Assembly: GCA_964036275.1 (NCBI GenBank)
Contig: OZ038436.1
Span: 523,001 to 587,000 of the forward strand
DNA: 64,000 bases
Source of the DNA: Litoditis marina
Lineage: Eukaryota; Nematoda; Chromadorea; Rhabditida; Rhabditidae
Direction: 5' to 3'
The notes under the pieces were generated by a model. It saw only the letters and a program-made list of their open reading frames with translations. It was not told the origin of the DNA and made no database searches. Of the stretch, positions 11,233 through 24,117 are shown piece after piece (positions within the stretch are counted from its first letter, which is position 1; each line of letters begins with the position of its first letter). A program made the translations under genes and the position numbers.

Positions 11233-14200
11233 AATTCACCACCCTTTTTAGGTCACCTATGTAACAAACCGTTCATTCGTAATAGATTTTTGTGAGCAAA
11301 TATCTAAAACGGTTCAGAATGAAAACTGAGCCAATATTTATAAGTGAGATGATTATGAGTAGCGAACCGTGAAAAAATAATTTTGACACTTATATAGTTT
11401 GAGATAAATCATAGGAAACGGAAGACTTTCGACACGGAAGACACTTGGAGTTTCAAACATAAAAAATCAGTTCATTTCAAGTACGCGGCGTAATAGATTT
11501 TGGCGTGACACGCCGAAAAAGAAAAAAACGCGTTCGGAAGTAAGTTATACTGGAAGTAAATTGAACAGTCACGTGAAGTTGGCAATCTAATGAGGCATCG
11601 TGCACTTTTTCATTGCACTTTTCTGAGTTTTTTCTGTGTTTAACATCTTTCACGTGACTGTGCAATTGACTAACAGAATACACCGATTTGAATTGATAAC
11701 AATGTTTTCTTGGTGAATTCTTTCATTGAACAGGTTATTTGGTAACCTTATCGGTTATGTTGATATTTTCTAACCTGAAATTAACCGAAAACCTAGACCC
11801 GGTGCCCACTGTCCATTCACTAACGGTAAAACCCAACTTTTGGGTTGAATGGAAGGGTAACCGGTATTGTGTTTAGGGTTTTTATTGGTTACCCACTCAT
11901 AGCTGAGAAGAAGTAAGCTAGAAAAGATATGTGGAATCCCTCTTTTTTTTTACCTGAAATGCGGGACGCAACACGCGCGCGTGAAAAGTGTGACCATAAA
12001 ACGTGAAAGAAATTTTAACTTCTGTTTTTCATAATTGTTATCTAAACCTTATTGCTTCTACAAGCCACTGCGTTATTTAGCGCAGTCATTTTAATATTAT
12101 AACTTATGGTTCCAAAACGAGGAATGTATCGTCGTTTTCTGAAAAGTAATGGATACATACACCTCCTGCGACATTTCAGTGAAATTAGTGCGATTCAGTT
12201 TGAGATCGACTGCAAAGTTCATGTACTGAATGTAACGACATTTTGAATATTTGTGAAAATGCTGTTTTCTTTTGTTCCAAGCTAACAACAGAATTAACGA
12301 GAATTTTAATAGTCTTTCGTGTCGAAAACAGTCAAAAAGCCCTTTTGGATGTCCAGAAACCTCGAAATTCGTTTAGATGTTTCAAATAGGACAGAACATG
12401 AATCATCTCTTAGGTAGGTCGCCCTCTTTTGCCGCTTTTGTAGTTTGATCCAGTGGTTTTCCTGTCTCAATTTGAGAAAGTAAAGTGCCGAATTCAATCT
12501 ACCACTCAACTATGAAAATCTCCTATTAGAAAGAAAAAAGGATGTGTATAGTATAATAAGATAAAGTTAAGCTCTCTAATTATAGAAACGGAAAATAGAA
12601 AGATAACATTGTTATGTAAACATAGAAACCTCTGATCTCCTATGTTTACAACTACTACCAATATTTCTACAAAAGGTGGTTTTTAGCTAAATTTTCCAGT
12701 CATTGTTTTATGATCATTAGTGGATGGAGGAATGACAGTTTACACTGGCGTATACAGTTACCAGACCCGTTCGGCGGTAATCCAATTAAACAAATCAGTC
12801 ATTTTCTACCATTTCACAATAGAAACCTCGACGTTTTCTACTGAAACATTTGAGTGATTCTAACATTTATAAAAAAATGCCTCTCCAATTTCTTCTCTTT
12901 AATTTGATTCGGCGAGAACGCTTTTTAGTATTTTAAATTGTATGTGTTTTCATGTCTGTTCTTCAGTCCTTTGAAATTAATAATTTTAACGTTCATAACA
13001 ATCGTTTCCATTATTCATAGTAAACGCGGAATTTCAAATTGGTTTTGTTAATCTCCAAGTTTACTTATTATGTTACTTGTTACAGTTACAAAAGGTACAA
13101 AACATAAAAGTAAAGTTACAGAAGCTGCTTGAGTCAAAACTTGTGCCCTCCCTTTCTCTAACTCATTTTTATCTGTCGCTGTAATCTTTATGTGTCGGTC
13201 GAAAAGTCGTCAGTGTGTTCAAATTGGCTCATATTTGAGGGGGCGTTCTCTTCTCCCTTTATTTTGCGTATTTCGTTGTATCAGCTGGCAACTACCCCAC
13301 CGACTGACGTTTATTTGACGCCAAAGTTTTGTTTATAGTTATAATATCAAATTATGGTATAACAATGATATTGTTACTGTTAATTTTGATATTATTACCG
13401 TTAACATTCTAATAACCCATATCCTTATTATCATTATTCAAATCAGGTCAATAAGTTTATTCATACTTTTTCGATAAACTCAAACCTGAGTTTCACTACT
13501 TTAACCCTTTAACGCTTTCCGTATTGCCAAAATAGAAATCTATACTACGCTAACTATATTATAGTGTTTTAAACTTGAAACACAATTGTAATGTAAATAT
13601 GCACGGCGTTTACCTATACAGACAGTGAAACACTTGACCTATTCTAGTTCATACGATAAATAAAGATTTCATACAAGTTTTGATTAATTAAAATTAACCT
13701 TGAGAAAAAAAATGGAAGAGGGCGAATATTTTTCTCTTACTAACCTTACTGCGTAATCTTCAATACAAACAAAGACTACCTCTAAAAACTTCAGTTCGAA
13801 TATATAAGATATTCCTGAATTCGCGAAATTCTTGAGGGAGTCTGTTTATTTGTTCATGACTCAAGTTTCACTGATTTTTTGCTGTTTTATCAGCGAGCGA
13901 CACCCACTTTTGACGGCATTTAATCACCTTTTGATGGTTTGTCGGCTTTTCACCAAATGTTGAATGATTGGAACATTTTTCTGAACATTCCTCAACATAC
14001 AAAATAGAAAAGTACGTTTCCATCATATACAGTCGGTCATAAACGTTGTTCTTAAATTGAAAAATTTCCAGCAAATGTGAAAAAACTGGAACATTTTTCT
14101 GAGCATTTCTCCCTGTCACGAAGTTTCCCTTCAAATTTTGTGTATCATTACGTTGTAATTAGAGATAGAACACTTTTATTAAACTTTTTTCATCTAAATT

Positions 14201-14906
14201 CATCTCCAAAGCAAACAAATATCTAAAATCATGCGTATTTCCAAAATTTCCGAATAATCCAAGTACTGGTGCAAAAGTGTTTTCTTTTAGCCCAGTGTTT
14301 CACACACAAAATTTCGAAGCAACAGATTGTTTACTATTTTTTCATTTCGTTTTTTCTTCATTTCATTACCGACAATCCCATTGCGCTTGGAGAAATTGAG
14401 AGGAAGCCAGACATTTCGCCAACGCGTGTAAATGTATGCATCTGACGCTCACTCGAATGTTTTGTATTGACTATATAGCATAGTCTAATTTAAAGCAGTG
14501 TTATCGCATTTTTTTCTTCTATTTACGAATGAAACATGTATAAAAACAAATAAACTTTGAAAAATACTAAGATACAATCATTCCAAGTAGTAATTATAGT
14601 GCTCACATTTCCCAACTGGACTCGTTGGCAGCGTGCCAAAAACTTTGGAAGACTGTTATTCAGAGAAAACATAGATTTTACGAAAGGTTTCCTTGAATAC
14701 GTAATATAACAAACAGGAAGAACCCTTCACATAAATTTCTATTGTTTTGAAGTATTTTAACATGTTCAAAAACTGCTTTGAAATTTCATTGGCGAGCTGC
14801 CCAAGTGCAGTTGGGAAATGTGCGAACTATACCCCATCACTTTCTGTGATTGACAACTAAAGTTAAGTTTCCCTTTCTCTCTCTGTGTGTCTCTATGTTT
14901 TTTATT

Positions 14907-14910
<4 letters not shown>
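11233..14910. other. Duplicated intergenic DNA upstream of CLIC copy 1
   Basis: No exon chain was found. Small open frames at 12097-12509 and 13868-14134 (minus) recur in the second copy, but that follows from the recent duplication. One is shifted by a 13-bp indel there, which argues against coding. Confidence 0.5.
14449..14479 (+). promoter_or_regulatory. Bipartite GTTTT/TATATA motif
   Basis: CACTCGAATGTTTTGTATTGAC then TATATAGC, about 490 bp upstream of the CLIC start codon. Kept in the second copy at 61614. Confidence 0.4.

Positions 14911-14948
<38 letters not shown>
14911..14948. repeat. (TC)n microsatellite upstream of CLIC copy 1
   Basis: About 19 TC units immediately upstream of the acceptor of the first coding exon. 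The same tract is shorter and interrupted in the second copy (62063-62092), so its length is polymorphic between paralogues. Confidence 0.85.
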
Positions 14949-14950
<2 letters not shown>

Positions 14951-14960
14951 CTATACCCCT

Positions 14961-14971
14961 TTTCATTTCAG
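14961..14971 (+). other. Probable trans-splice acceptor of CLIC copy 1
   Basis: TTTTCATTTCAG preceded by a long pyrimidine tract, with the ATG beginning two bases later. No upstream in-frame coding exon was found, so a spliced-leader acceptor is more likely than a cis intron. Confidence 0.5.
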
Positions 14972-14972
14972 T

Positions 14973-17059
14973 ATGTCCTCCTACCGTACCACCCTATGGC
15001 TCCGTGTCGGTGTCGACGGCGCCAGAGTCAGTGGAGATCCCTCCGCCCACCACATTTTCATGCTTCTTCTCCTCAAATCAGCAAACGATGAGAGACTGCG
15101 ATTTGATGTGAAAACAGTCAACGAATCGAAACCTCCACCGGAATTTCGCGAGGTAATACTTCTGAATTATTGACGTGAGAAACTCAGTTGTGTGTGAAAG
15201 TTCACGTGATCTAAGAATACGTCGTGTAATACGTGAAATATTTCTGAGAAACCTTAAGGTAGTAGTGCACTTTTCAACGTGATTGTCTAATCGATAAGGC
15301 TACGCAGAGAAAGAAACTTTGTTATAATCGAATGGCCTTAGCAACTTTATCAGAAATTTAACTAACCATAACTAACTGAACAACTTGCAACTGCATTTGT
15401 CTACAAGATCGAAAGAGTTAATCTTCACAACATGAGATTTCCGATGTATTCTCATTAGTTCTGATGAGAGAACGTGTTTGCATTTGACTCTCATTATATG
15501 ATTTACAATAATGGACAAACGTCAACCATGTTGTGAGGTTTTCATTGAGAAGAGTTATTTGATATTGAGAGCAAACTAAAAAAATCAAAAGATTACCTGA
15601 AGACTAACCAAATCTTCTCATCTGAATGATTCACGCATCTCATACCAGTGAAAGAATCTTCTAAGGTTTGATGAGATTAGGCCGAATAGAAGTAGTAAAA
15701 CATCATATACGGAACTTAAAACAGTCGGCTGATTTAAACAATAAACTTCAGGCCGGTCTGCGCCACGCGCCGGCGCTTCAAATCTCAGAAGACGAGGCTT
15801 TCTCGCACGAGGACGAAATTTTGGACGAATTGGAAAGTTACGAGCCGAAAAAACGAGCGTGTGAAGACGCGGAAAACGCCACTGCAGACGTGTTTCGAAC
15901 ATTTGCTTTTTTCATAAAAGACAAGGAAAAAGACGGAAAGGTGAGGGCAAATCAATAAGGGGGGGGGGGGGTGACCAACGGAAAGTTGTAGTTTGATGCG
16001 ACATCACAGCATAATCTCTGATTAATCAAACTACAAACACAGTAATACAACTGAATAACTGAGTTTGGTGAAAAGAAGGCTCAAAAAACGTTAAGGCCGG
16101 TTCGGAAAACTGTAAAGTGGAGCCTGTGCTATTGAACATTTAGATTTCGGCGTGGAAAACAGCGAAATACCTTGATGAACCACTAATATTTCAAAATATG
16201 GATTCTATTGTTAAAGTCGGAAAACCAATCATGATTTCCAATAATTGTTCTCTATTAAGGCGTTTTCAACTGAATTATCTCGAATAGACAGCTATTTATC
16301 CTCGGTCGAGACAAAGTTTTTGACTGGAGATGAACCGAATTGGCTGGACTGTTTGGTTCTACCGCGGTTACACTCCTTCAAAATAGCAGCCAAGGTACGA
16401 AACATTGGAGCAATGTAAATTTGGTTTGCACATAGTTTTTCCATTTTTCGGTTTCACTCAGTTTAGTTGAATGTTTCACAATAATCGACAACCTTTTCCA
16501 CACGCAAAAAGTGTGAACTTATAGTTAATGTTTTAATCACAATTATGATTGTGATTAACATTAAAATAATATCTTTCATTTCTTTGGAGGCTTTGAAAGA
16601 CTATGATTTTCCCTCGGATCTTCAATTTCTCTCAAAATATATGAAACATGGATACGAACTGAAGATATTTACTACAAGCTGTCCGTGTGATCAGGTAGTT
16701 GATTAAATATCAATATATATTTAATATCAGGTTACAAAAACATTGAACGAAATAGAGTTTGATTACTGTACAACTAAACGAAACACGGAAATGAAATGAG
16801 CGTACGTTGTTCGCACATTAACGTTTCAGATATTCTTTATATCTACGTTTCTCGCGATCGGATAATAGTACGTCTCTATTTAGTTGTAGAAAATAGAAAA
16901 TTAAAAAGTTTCCGGCGAATCAATTATATTACTTTATAAAATCCATATTTTCAGGAAATTGTTTTGCATTGGGCTGATCGCCCGGGAGCTGTACCAATGG
17001 CTGCTTCACAAAGGACGAAAATATCACGACAAACGCCCACTTTCACGTTTGACACGTGA
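14973..17059 (+). CDS. CLIC/EXC-4-like protein, copy 1 (complete)
   Basis: Five coding exons: 14973-15152, 15752-15940, 16260-16394, 16590-16694 and 16955-17059. They join in phase 0 to give 237 aa. The order and motifs match chloride intracellular channel proteins, which have a thioredoxin-like N-domain and an all-helical GST-like C-domain. VGVDGARVSGDPSAHHIFM (residues 12-30) is the CLIC N-terminal motif, and VKTVN (46-50) follows. The C-domain has FLTGD...DCLVLPRLH in exon 3 and TTSCPCDQ at the end of exon 4. The position of the vertebrate redox Cys is Asp (GDPS), as expected for invertebrate members. Nematode EXC-4 acts at luminal membranes of tubular cells; the role here is inferred. The ATG lies 1 nt after TTTCATTTCAG, suggesting trans-splicing. 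Exon 3 uses an unusual TTAAG acceptor. At 237 aa it is slightly short for the family. Confidence 0.85.
16524..16564. other. Palindrome in CLIC intron 3
   Basis: TTAATGTTTTAATCACAAT and its near complement flank TATG, giving a hairpin of about 18 bp per arm. In the second copy (about 63658-63698) several arm bases have changed, so it is not strictly conserved. Confidence 0.6.
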
Positions 17060-17166
17060 AAACACGTGATAACGTGACTGAAATTGTAGAATATGGCTCG
17101 AAGACAATGCTAATAAAATATCGAACACCTACTTTCTTACAGAAGAGGAGAAAAGTGATAAAATAC

Positions 17167-17172
17167 AATAAA
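17167..17172 (+). terminator. Polyadenylation signal of CLIC copy 1
   Basis: AATAAA, 108 nt after the TGA stop. Confidence 0.55.
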
Positions 17173-17517
17173 TATTGATGAAAATGGAACGTTATAGTTT
17201 CATGCCACGCAATCATTAGGAATTATGCCTGTAACTGAGAGCGGTGAGAATAAAATTCAGAATGTAGTTCTTCGGAACACTCATGATGACAGTACGAGTA
17301 ATAGATAACTCCAACGGATAAACGATGTTTGAGCTATTAAATAAAATTCAAAAGGGTAAACCTTACAAAAGTAAACTCTGTTATTGATATTTTGACTCTG
17401 TTATACGATGTACGTTTAAAAATTTAAATGTCGCGTTCGAAAATATATGTTGGTCCACGTTTAATGTTTCAAGTGTGTGTGTCGTAAATGAGATCAGTTC
17501 AAAGCGTTGATATGAAA

Positions 17518-17550
17518 CGCGGTCATGTGTTTCAGTACTCTTACATACAA
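17518..17550 (+). promoter_or_regulatory. Bipartite motif, GCGGTC subclass
   Basis: ACGCGGTCATGTGTTTCAG then TACTCTTACATACA. Related to 22311, 34625, 35933 and 44062. Confidence 0.5.
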
Positions 17551-17659
17551 GGGAAGGTCAATCTGAAATAATGGGTTGAGTGTACAATGATACAGTTATA
17601 ATTGACAACCAACAAAATAAGTTGTTAAAATATGTTTGGAAGTTGAGATTAGTGAACCC

Positions 17660-17688
17660 ACTGCGATGTTTCAGTCGCGCTATAAGAC
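17660..17688 (+). promoter_or_regulatory. Bipartite GTTTC/TATA motif
   Basis: ACTGCGATGTTTCAGTCGCGC then TATAAGA. Inverted relatives at 22163 and 43917. Confidence 0.5.
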
Positions 17689-17991
17689 CATTGAATCCGC
17701 AATGGACAGTGCTGTTGTTGCAATACCTTAATCGCAGAACAATCATATGTTTCCTCTGAATTGTTCATAGGGTACTATGATTTTATGAATAACTGAGCAG
17801 ACTACATTTTTATATTCACTTTGTTTACTTATTACTTGAAACAACACAAACTCGTGAAAGGGTGAAACACAATAGAGTACGGCGAACTGCATCAGTTTAT
17901 AGAAGCGAGTTTGGTAGCTATTTATGTCGAACGAGTTGAATATGAATTGAAAATCAACTATGGTCACATATGAAAAATATTACAGTTGAAC

Positions 17992-18026
17992 ATCATTCGA
18001 ATGTTGTGTGTGACGTATATAATAAA
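17992..18026 (+). promoter_or_regulatory. Bipartite GTTGT/TATA motif
   Basis: ATTCGAATGTTGTGTGTGACG then TATATAATAAA. Inverted relative at 43760. Confidence 0.45.
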
Positions 18027-18892
18027 AAGGATGTGCAACACCAGTGATCGTTTCTCACAATGTACGTAAACAACTAGTTCAAAGATAGTAGAATCGTTAA
18101 CGTGTTGAAGTGTGCAATATCACAGCGAACGATATCTCTACGAATCACGTGGAGTTCACGTGATCATCCTTCGACTAAGTCCTACCAGAACATTGCGACA
18201 TGGTTTATTGAGTTCTGCGATAGTTCTGTGTTACGTATCCACTTGGTATATATAAATTATACAACCAATCAGTTTGGAATTAGAGAATATATTAGGGATT
18301 TATGGGGAAATTTCAAGATTTATATACAAAATGTTGATGATACTAAAAAAACATATTTCGTATGGTAGATTGCCATAGAAATAGTCGGCACATGGCAAAA
18401 CAGGCGAAACTGATTGTAAAGCAAGGAATTATTTTAGTGTAACCGCATTTTGATATATACATAAACAATACTTAGTAGACTTAATTACATGAACTGGATA
18501 TAGTAATTTTGATACATTTTCCATATCCGATTTTAGTTTCAGAAATAGAGTAATTGCAACGCGTTTGAATGTCACAAGAACTCTACATAGACGACCCAGT
18601 ATTCGCTAGACAGTGAATCATGTATAGAACCAGGATATAAAACAATCAATAGAACCTAATTAAGAATAAGGTAATTTGTTGACGGAGGCGTTTTAGAAAT
18701 GTTGGAACAATACTGTCTGTTAGGTTTCTTTTTTGGACCGAACCAAGAGGAAACTATGTTGAGTTTATAGGTGAATTAACGTTTTTTGTGTGGAAAACCT
18801 CGGTTGTTAGACACACAAATGTATATGTTTGCGATGTGAAACAGTCTGAATTGTACGTTCATATATAAAGGTGGACTTAACAAATAAGACAA

Positions 18893-18934
18893 TGTGTGAC
18901 GCGGTTGAATGTTGCCGAGATTGTTCATATAAGG
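18893..18934 (+). promoter_or_regulatory. Bipartite motif, GCGGTT subclass
   Basis: TGTGTGACGCGGTTGAATG, then TTGCCGAGATTGTTC and CATATAAGG. Confidence 0.45.
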
Positions 18935-19118
18935 TTAAACAATGTTCGATACAGTCGATCATTAAAAACGGTACTGTAAATAATTAATAGAGAGGAAGAG
19001 AGGAAAACTATTTTTGCACTCTTGTACAATGTTATTGTTCGTATAAAACCTTTCGTTGCTGTAACTTCCCTCATAGTTCGAAACCGTTCCGACATTAGCT
19101 AGAAAAAAGGAGGCGCCC

Positions 19119-19140
19119 GCAACATTCACTCAAATGTTTC
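19119..19140. promoter_or_regulatory. Divergent motif dyad
   Basis: GCAACATTCACTCAAATGTTTC contains the core on both strands around a 4-base centre. Similar dyads lie at 23907 and 41624. Confidence 0.4.
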
Positions 19141-19145
19141 GCCCT

Positions 19146-22100
19146 TTTCTGGCTGAGTCACTGCAGTCTATCCTCTTCTTTGATTTACAGTCTTTCCACC
19201 TAACGAGCTGTTTAGATCAGCTCTCGTTTATGTTCATCCCCGGCTGCCGGGAAGAGTGCAAGCGTTGCAATAGAATACGTTTGATTCGAACAATCGAACA
19301 TAGTGTATTAGTGTTAGTACGTTTATTTTCCTTTCTATTTCTTAGTAATCGGCCACCTCGGGTCGAGAGAAACTTACGATGGCTATGTTTATCCCTGCTT
19401 AGAGAATGCAGAAGTTGCATCACGTTTGATGATAGTTGCGCAGTTCTCTACAACGTATCGTTCAATGTTCGTATTCGTACTCTATAGGTTTTGACTTTGC
19501 CTCAAAGTTCATATCGCTCGAAGGTAGATATCTCATAGGTTTTAACTTTAGTCAAGAAAGGGTCGGTATTTTTCGGCTTTCGTAGAAAGTGACCGTGGTT
19601 TCAATGTTTTCCGTTCATCAATCTATGATGGTATGGTAGCAGAGAGTAGTAGTGGAGAGAGAGAGTGGTAGTGTTTGCTATGTTTATGAAGTTGTAGCCT
19701 ATAAAAGGTAGTACAAATGCGTAAGGGTAGGAGCTAAGTGTACTATGGCAAATATGCTAGGATGAAGTTTTGTTTGCTTGAAATCCTACTCATGTTTTGG
19801 CTCAACAGGATGGTTAGGCTTTTTACCATCGACAAAGCCGTGATTCTGTAGTGGCGCAGCCTAACCCGGCGCCCGCCATCATTCACATAACTTAGGCCAA
19901 ATGTCGTATGGTTGCATTGAAATTTGAAAGGATCAGTTCAGTTCAGACCGTTTCGTAAATTGTGGTAACTTTTTCGTAGATTGAAACCCAGAAGATTATA
20001 TATTAATACCTTAGCTTTGCATCTAGCATTTTCTCATAGGGAGAGGTCTCGAGTATTGCAGTAGCAGTATGTCTATACTCGTTGGAGTAGTCCAAATTAT
20101 GTTACAAACTAGAAAATTTATGAATTTGGTAACTGTTTAGGGTTAACAGTAAAATGGGATTTTGTTGGGCTCACGCAACCAGGTCGGCTGGCGGGCTGGC
20201 TCGATGTTTTTCTACCGTTTACAGTTAACTTGTTACCGAACAGTTTTATTTTCGGCATCTCGACGTTTTATGTGATCCCGTAGAAATTCACGAGGTTAAT
20301 TCGTTATTAGACAATTTGTCAGCCGAATAACTCGGAGTCCCTCAACACTTATAGTTTATAGTTCACGTTGAGAATTTTTCTGGTGTTGTCATTTGATTAG
20401 TGGTAGGTGGTCGATAATGACCCCCAAATTTTCACCATTGTGTGTCAGACAGGAATCCCACTGTTTAGACATTTCTGAAGTTTTAGCCAGGTCTTTCGTA
20501 TGATCAGTGTGATATGATAGGTCGTTCAGTGTCATATTCAGTGGTTTATCTTTTTGTGCTGTGGGGTGGGTTGTTGCAATGGAACGGTGTATGATACTAG
20601 GGCGTAGCGTGTATTGGGTCCAGGAGGTTGTTTAACATTCCGCATAGGTTCTACTTCACATTCCACATAGGTTGTATTTTGTTCTATTCCCCCCCCCCCT
20701 CAGAGGAAGGACGTTATAGTACACAAACTCGGTGGTATTTCGTTATTTCGTACCACGTGCCACATATCTCTACGGCTTTGAAGGTGAAGGCTCTTTGGTA
20801 GCAACGTCTTAGTGTAAATCAGTAATTATTAATTATGTTATTATGTAGTTATGTATCTCCTATAAAAAGTGAAAGAGTCGTTGCGCTAGAAGGAAACTCT
20901 TTTCATCAAACATAGAATTTTGTGAGTGTTGCCAGGGCTTTGCGGTCAAGCCCTGAATTTAAACGAGTGTATTGGAGGGCGGTATGATTTCGCGTACATA
21001 CTTGTAACTTGGCCATGGGGTTGTATACCAAGACGTTGTATACCACAGTTGACTATCACCTAAGTGGCTTCGAAGTGATAATTAGTAATAGGCCGAGACT
21101 GTATCTTCTGATTGTTTGCTTTTTCATACGAGTTAGGCACAGTTTGGAGTTATATCCAATATGACAGTACATTGTTCGTATAGCCCTCAGTTCATGCACA
21201 TGTTGGTGACATTAAAAGCAAGACATTCTCATTTTTATAGTGCCCGTCCGGAATTTGGAAAGATATGGGAAGGTGTGGTGGAAGTGGAGAACAAGTTGCG
21301 ATCGACTCTAGAAGTGTAGAAGTGGGCTGACCTGAGAGTGGGCAAAGGAAGAACGTGAGTTTATATAATCTGTACATATACATTCTCTTATGTTGCTCTA
21401 ATTTCTTGGAAGAACAGGGTTTGAGGGGTTTGCTTCTAGGAATTTGCATAATATTTGGTGGGGTGAAGGTCTCCTTTAGACGTTGTTACGACGAGAAGTG
21501 ACTGAGATGTTGTACATATTACTGTGTTTCACGAGCAAGTCTCGTTAGTGGAGTGCTTAGTAACCGTCTTCAATCACAAGCTATAGTGTTGTTCGGTTTT
21601 TATACTCGTATGGAGCTTGCTGTCAGCTAAATTTTCGGCCCCAGCGGCTCAAACCGCGTAGTTTCGGCACATAGCATGATATTCGGTTCATTAGTACGAG
21701 TTGATGGGTAGCTAGTAGCTAGGTTTATCTCATACACCGACCCTGTCCCAACAGCTAACTGATTCCACTGTTCTATCTGTTCACTAATAAACTTTTGCCA
21801 AAAGTTGTTGTTGGTGATAAGAGGACCAGGTTTGGTCCTGTCTTTACTTGAAATGCTCTCGAAGTGAGAGCAAAATACGTTTGTCTAGACGAGGAGTTCT
21901 CGTAGAGAACGAACGAGGAGGGACAAAGCTGTTTAGCAAATGACGTTAACTCTGAAAAACAGCTGCAACTTAAAATACCGGACTCGCCAATTTTGCAACT
22001 TAAAATACCGGGGTCAGGCAGATGTCGTCTGTACTGCTTGAAATTCATAAGGAGATGCAAGCAAATTAGACACCAGTATTTAAGCTTGCATCTTCTCCGG

Positions 22101-22160
22101 TATTCTAAGCTGTCAGCGTTTTTACAGTAGCGGTACTAGCACTGTCCTTTGCGATTTCAA
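19146..22160. other. Gene-poor DNA without recognised exons
   Basis: A 117-codon plus-strand frame (19134-19487) and a 95-codon minus-strand frame (21773-22060) lack start context and splice partners. A short word near CATAGGTT recurs (19483, 19537, 20644, 20664). Near 21968-22015 the word GCAACTTAAAATACCGG occurs twice. I see no clear transposon. Confidence 0.4.
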
Positions 22161-22162
22161 GG

Positions 22163-22194
22163 GTCTCTTATAGCGGGACTGAAACATAACAGTG
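22163..22194 (-). promoter_or_regulatory. Bipartite GTTTC/TATA motif
   Basis: Minus strand reads CACTGTTATGTTTCAGTCCC then GCTATAAGAGACC. Confidence 0.45.
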
Positions 22195-22310
22195 TGTTCA
22201 CTCGTTTTAGCTTAGCAACATTTCATTTCGTTCATTCTATTCAAAATGGTCGCGATTCAGTTGAATTTGTATCATTGTACGTTTAATCCACCATTTCAGA
22301 TTGCTTCTTC

Positions 22311-22346
22311 TTTGTATGAAAGAGTACTGAAACACAGGACCGCGTT
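22311..22346 (-). promoter_or_regulatory. Bipartite motif, GCGGTC subclass
   Basis: Minus strand reads ACGCGGTCCTGTGTTTCAG then TACTCTTTCATACAAAG. Confidence 0.5.
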
Positions 22347-22840
22347 TAACATCAACCCTCAAACTGATCTCATTTACGACGCGCACTTGAAAATTGCTTT
22401 GGAACTGCTCGCGGGCGATCAGCCCAATGAACAAATAACTAAAATATTAATTATTACAAACAGATGATTTATTTATTGCAAAAAAAAAAACAAATTTTCT
22501 CTACATGCATAAGTTATATTGGAAGCTACTACTGAACTGAGCAGAACTCGTATATAGAGGAACTGGAAAGTCTATTTGTGACTAACACGACGCTTTCATA
22601 TAACAAAACTTCAAAACTTCCCAACTCTTGTAGCTAGAGATCGACAAGTGGTAAACTGTCTAACTTAAACATCGATACATCTTTAATATGTGGAGTGTAA
22701 ATTAACCTATAAACTGAATTCATACTACTGTTCCAAATGTCTGCTCCAAAAGCCAATTCTCTTCTTCTGAATTATTTGTCACTAATTGTTTTATATCCAT
22801 CTTCAATACACAATTCACCGTTTAGCAAATCTTTGGTCTT

Positions 22841-22875
22841 GTATGTAGACGCCTTGTAACATTCAACCGCGTGAA
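22841..22875 (-). promoter_or_regulatory. Bipartite motif, GCGGTT subclass
   Basis: Minus strand reads CACGCGGTTGAATGTTACAA then GGCGTCTACATACA. Flanks do not align with the similar site at 33109. Confidence 0.45.
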
Positions 22876-23906
22876 CATTACTTTTTCTCAATGAAAATAA
22901 AACTGAATATAGAAATTGTATCATAATACTAGCCATTTTCATGATTACACGCACTTCCGATGGCGTATTTTGCCATTTGCAGACTATTCCGATGGCAAAA
23001 TGTATCAGAATCATCAAGTTGGTTCTCATTAAAACAAGCCGTAATCTTTTCTCTATCAATGTCGAAGTTATGTACACAAGGATCACCCTAATAATTCTAC
23101 TTTCAAACCTTTTTAAACTTTTAGTGAATGTTTCTAGCTAGCAAGGGACTGAATTTGAAAGTAAGATTTCACTTTGAAAAGGACATTCACATTCATACTT
23201 TATTATCAACCACATGCTCACAGCACGCTCTGCTAGTAGCTCAACATGTACGGTCGTTTCGAAAAAAAGATTATATAATTGCAAGTTTTTTCTCATAAGA
23301 TGGTACTGGCCTCGGTAACAATTGGAGAATGAGAACAGATTTTTGTTGTTATACTTTGTTCTAATTCACCCATCTAATTTACGGAATTGAGTACATATAC
23401 ATACTATATAACGAACCCTCTAAGTTAATCACATCACTTTCAGTTCATCTTCCTAGTCATGTTATGATAGTGCATTCTTTGTCAAGTTTACCGGTAGTTT
23501 GTAAATATTCAGGTGTGTTATACGTGCAAATGTGTCACACACTCTATTAAGCATCAAAAATATTGTATTGACGTTTGCATAAATGTAACTCCTTTCGAAA
23601 AAAACAACAACTAAAGTTCACAACTATTTTCATTACAAAGAGGTGCGCGTCCGAATCACCACTTTTTTGGAATACCAAAAAATGATAGAAAAAAAACTAA
23701 AATTAAGAATCGAATGAAGAAAATGTGATTGTTCCGTGGCTCATGACAGTTCCCAAAAAGCGAGGTACTGACGCTATTTTCGAGAATTACGCACAAGTTT
23801 GACATTTATTTTCAGTCATGCTGAAGTAAGAGCTGATGTAAGCAGCTCGTGAATCGCAATGAGTATAATGAAAAGATGGGCTGCAGTGACTAACCCCAAA
23901 AAGGGT

Positions 23907-23930
23907 GTAACATTCGAGTGAATGTTGCGA
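23907..23930. promoter_or_regulatory. Divergent motif dyad
   Basis: GTAACATTCGAGTGAATGTT followed by GCGA; the core is present on both strands. Confidence 0.4.
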
Positions 23931-24117
23931 GCGCCTCCTTTTTCTAGCGAATTTGGAGACGGTTGGAACAAAGAGAAGTCCAAATGAGGCGGGAGAAATT
24001 TATATATTTGCGTGTTGAAGTTTATTCGAGAGACAATAAACTTTACAAAGCAAAATGTGTAGCAAAACCAAAAAAACTGAATCAAATAAGTAAGACCCAA
24101 TTAGAACTACCATGTGT

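Larger units (their letters stand above)
9418..16870. repeat. Segmental duplication, left copy
   Basis: About 7.4 kb matching 56.27-64.0 kb in the same orientation, offset by about 46.85-47.13 kb. Exons of the CLIC gene are almost identical in the two copies, and introns and flanks remain easily alignable. Differences include extra DNA here at about 12910-13075, a 13-bp insertion in the other copy near 59693, a shorter CT tract in the other copy, and a 230-bp insertion there at 56441. The upstream flanks (8.2-9.2 and 54.7-56.0 kb) also match, but as Rep-A. Confidence 0.85.
17250..19145. repeat. Motif-bearing repeat block, inverted relative to 41.6-44.1 kb
   Basis: Several segments match 41.6-44.1 kb on the opposite strand. 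17.51-17.69 and 17.75-18.03 pair with 43.76-44.1. 18.10-18.17 (cacgtggagttcacgtgat) pairs with 41.87-41.93. 19.08-19.18 pairs with 41.60-41.68. No protein-coding exon is supported; an 88-codon frame at 18102-18368 lacks splice signals. Confidence 0.6.

Noticed and set aside
12306..12509. 67-codon minus-strand frame upstream of CLIC
   Set aside because: The second copy has a 13-bp insertion that shifts the frame, so it is unlikely to be under coding selection.
13868..14134. 88-codon minus-strand frame, repeated at 61033-61299
   Set aside because: Sequence identity there is explained by the recent segmental duplication. It contains internal repeats and no splice or start context.
14850..15173. 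Longer N-terminus for the CLIC protein through the CT tract
   Set aside because: The open frames run through a simple repeat that differs between copies; the ATG after the acceptor fits the family start.
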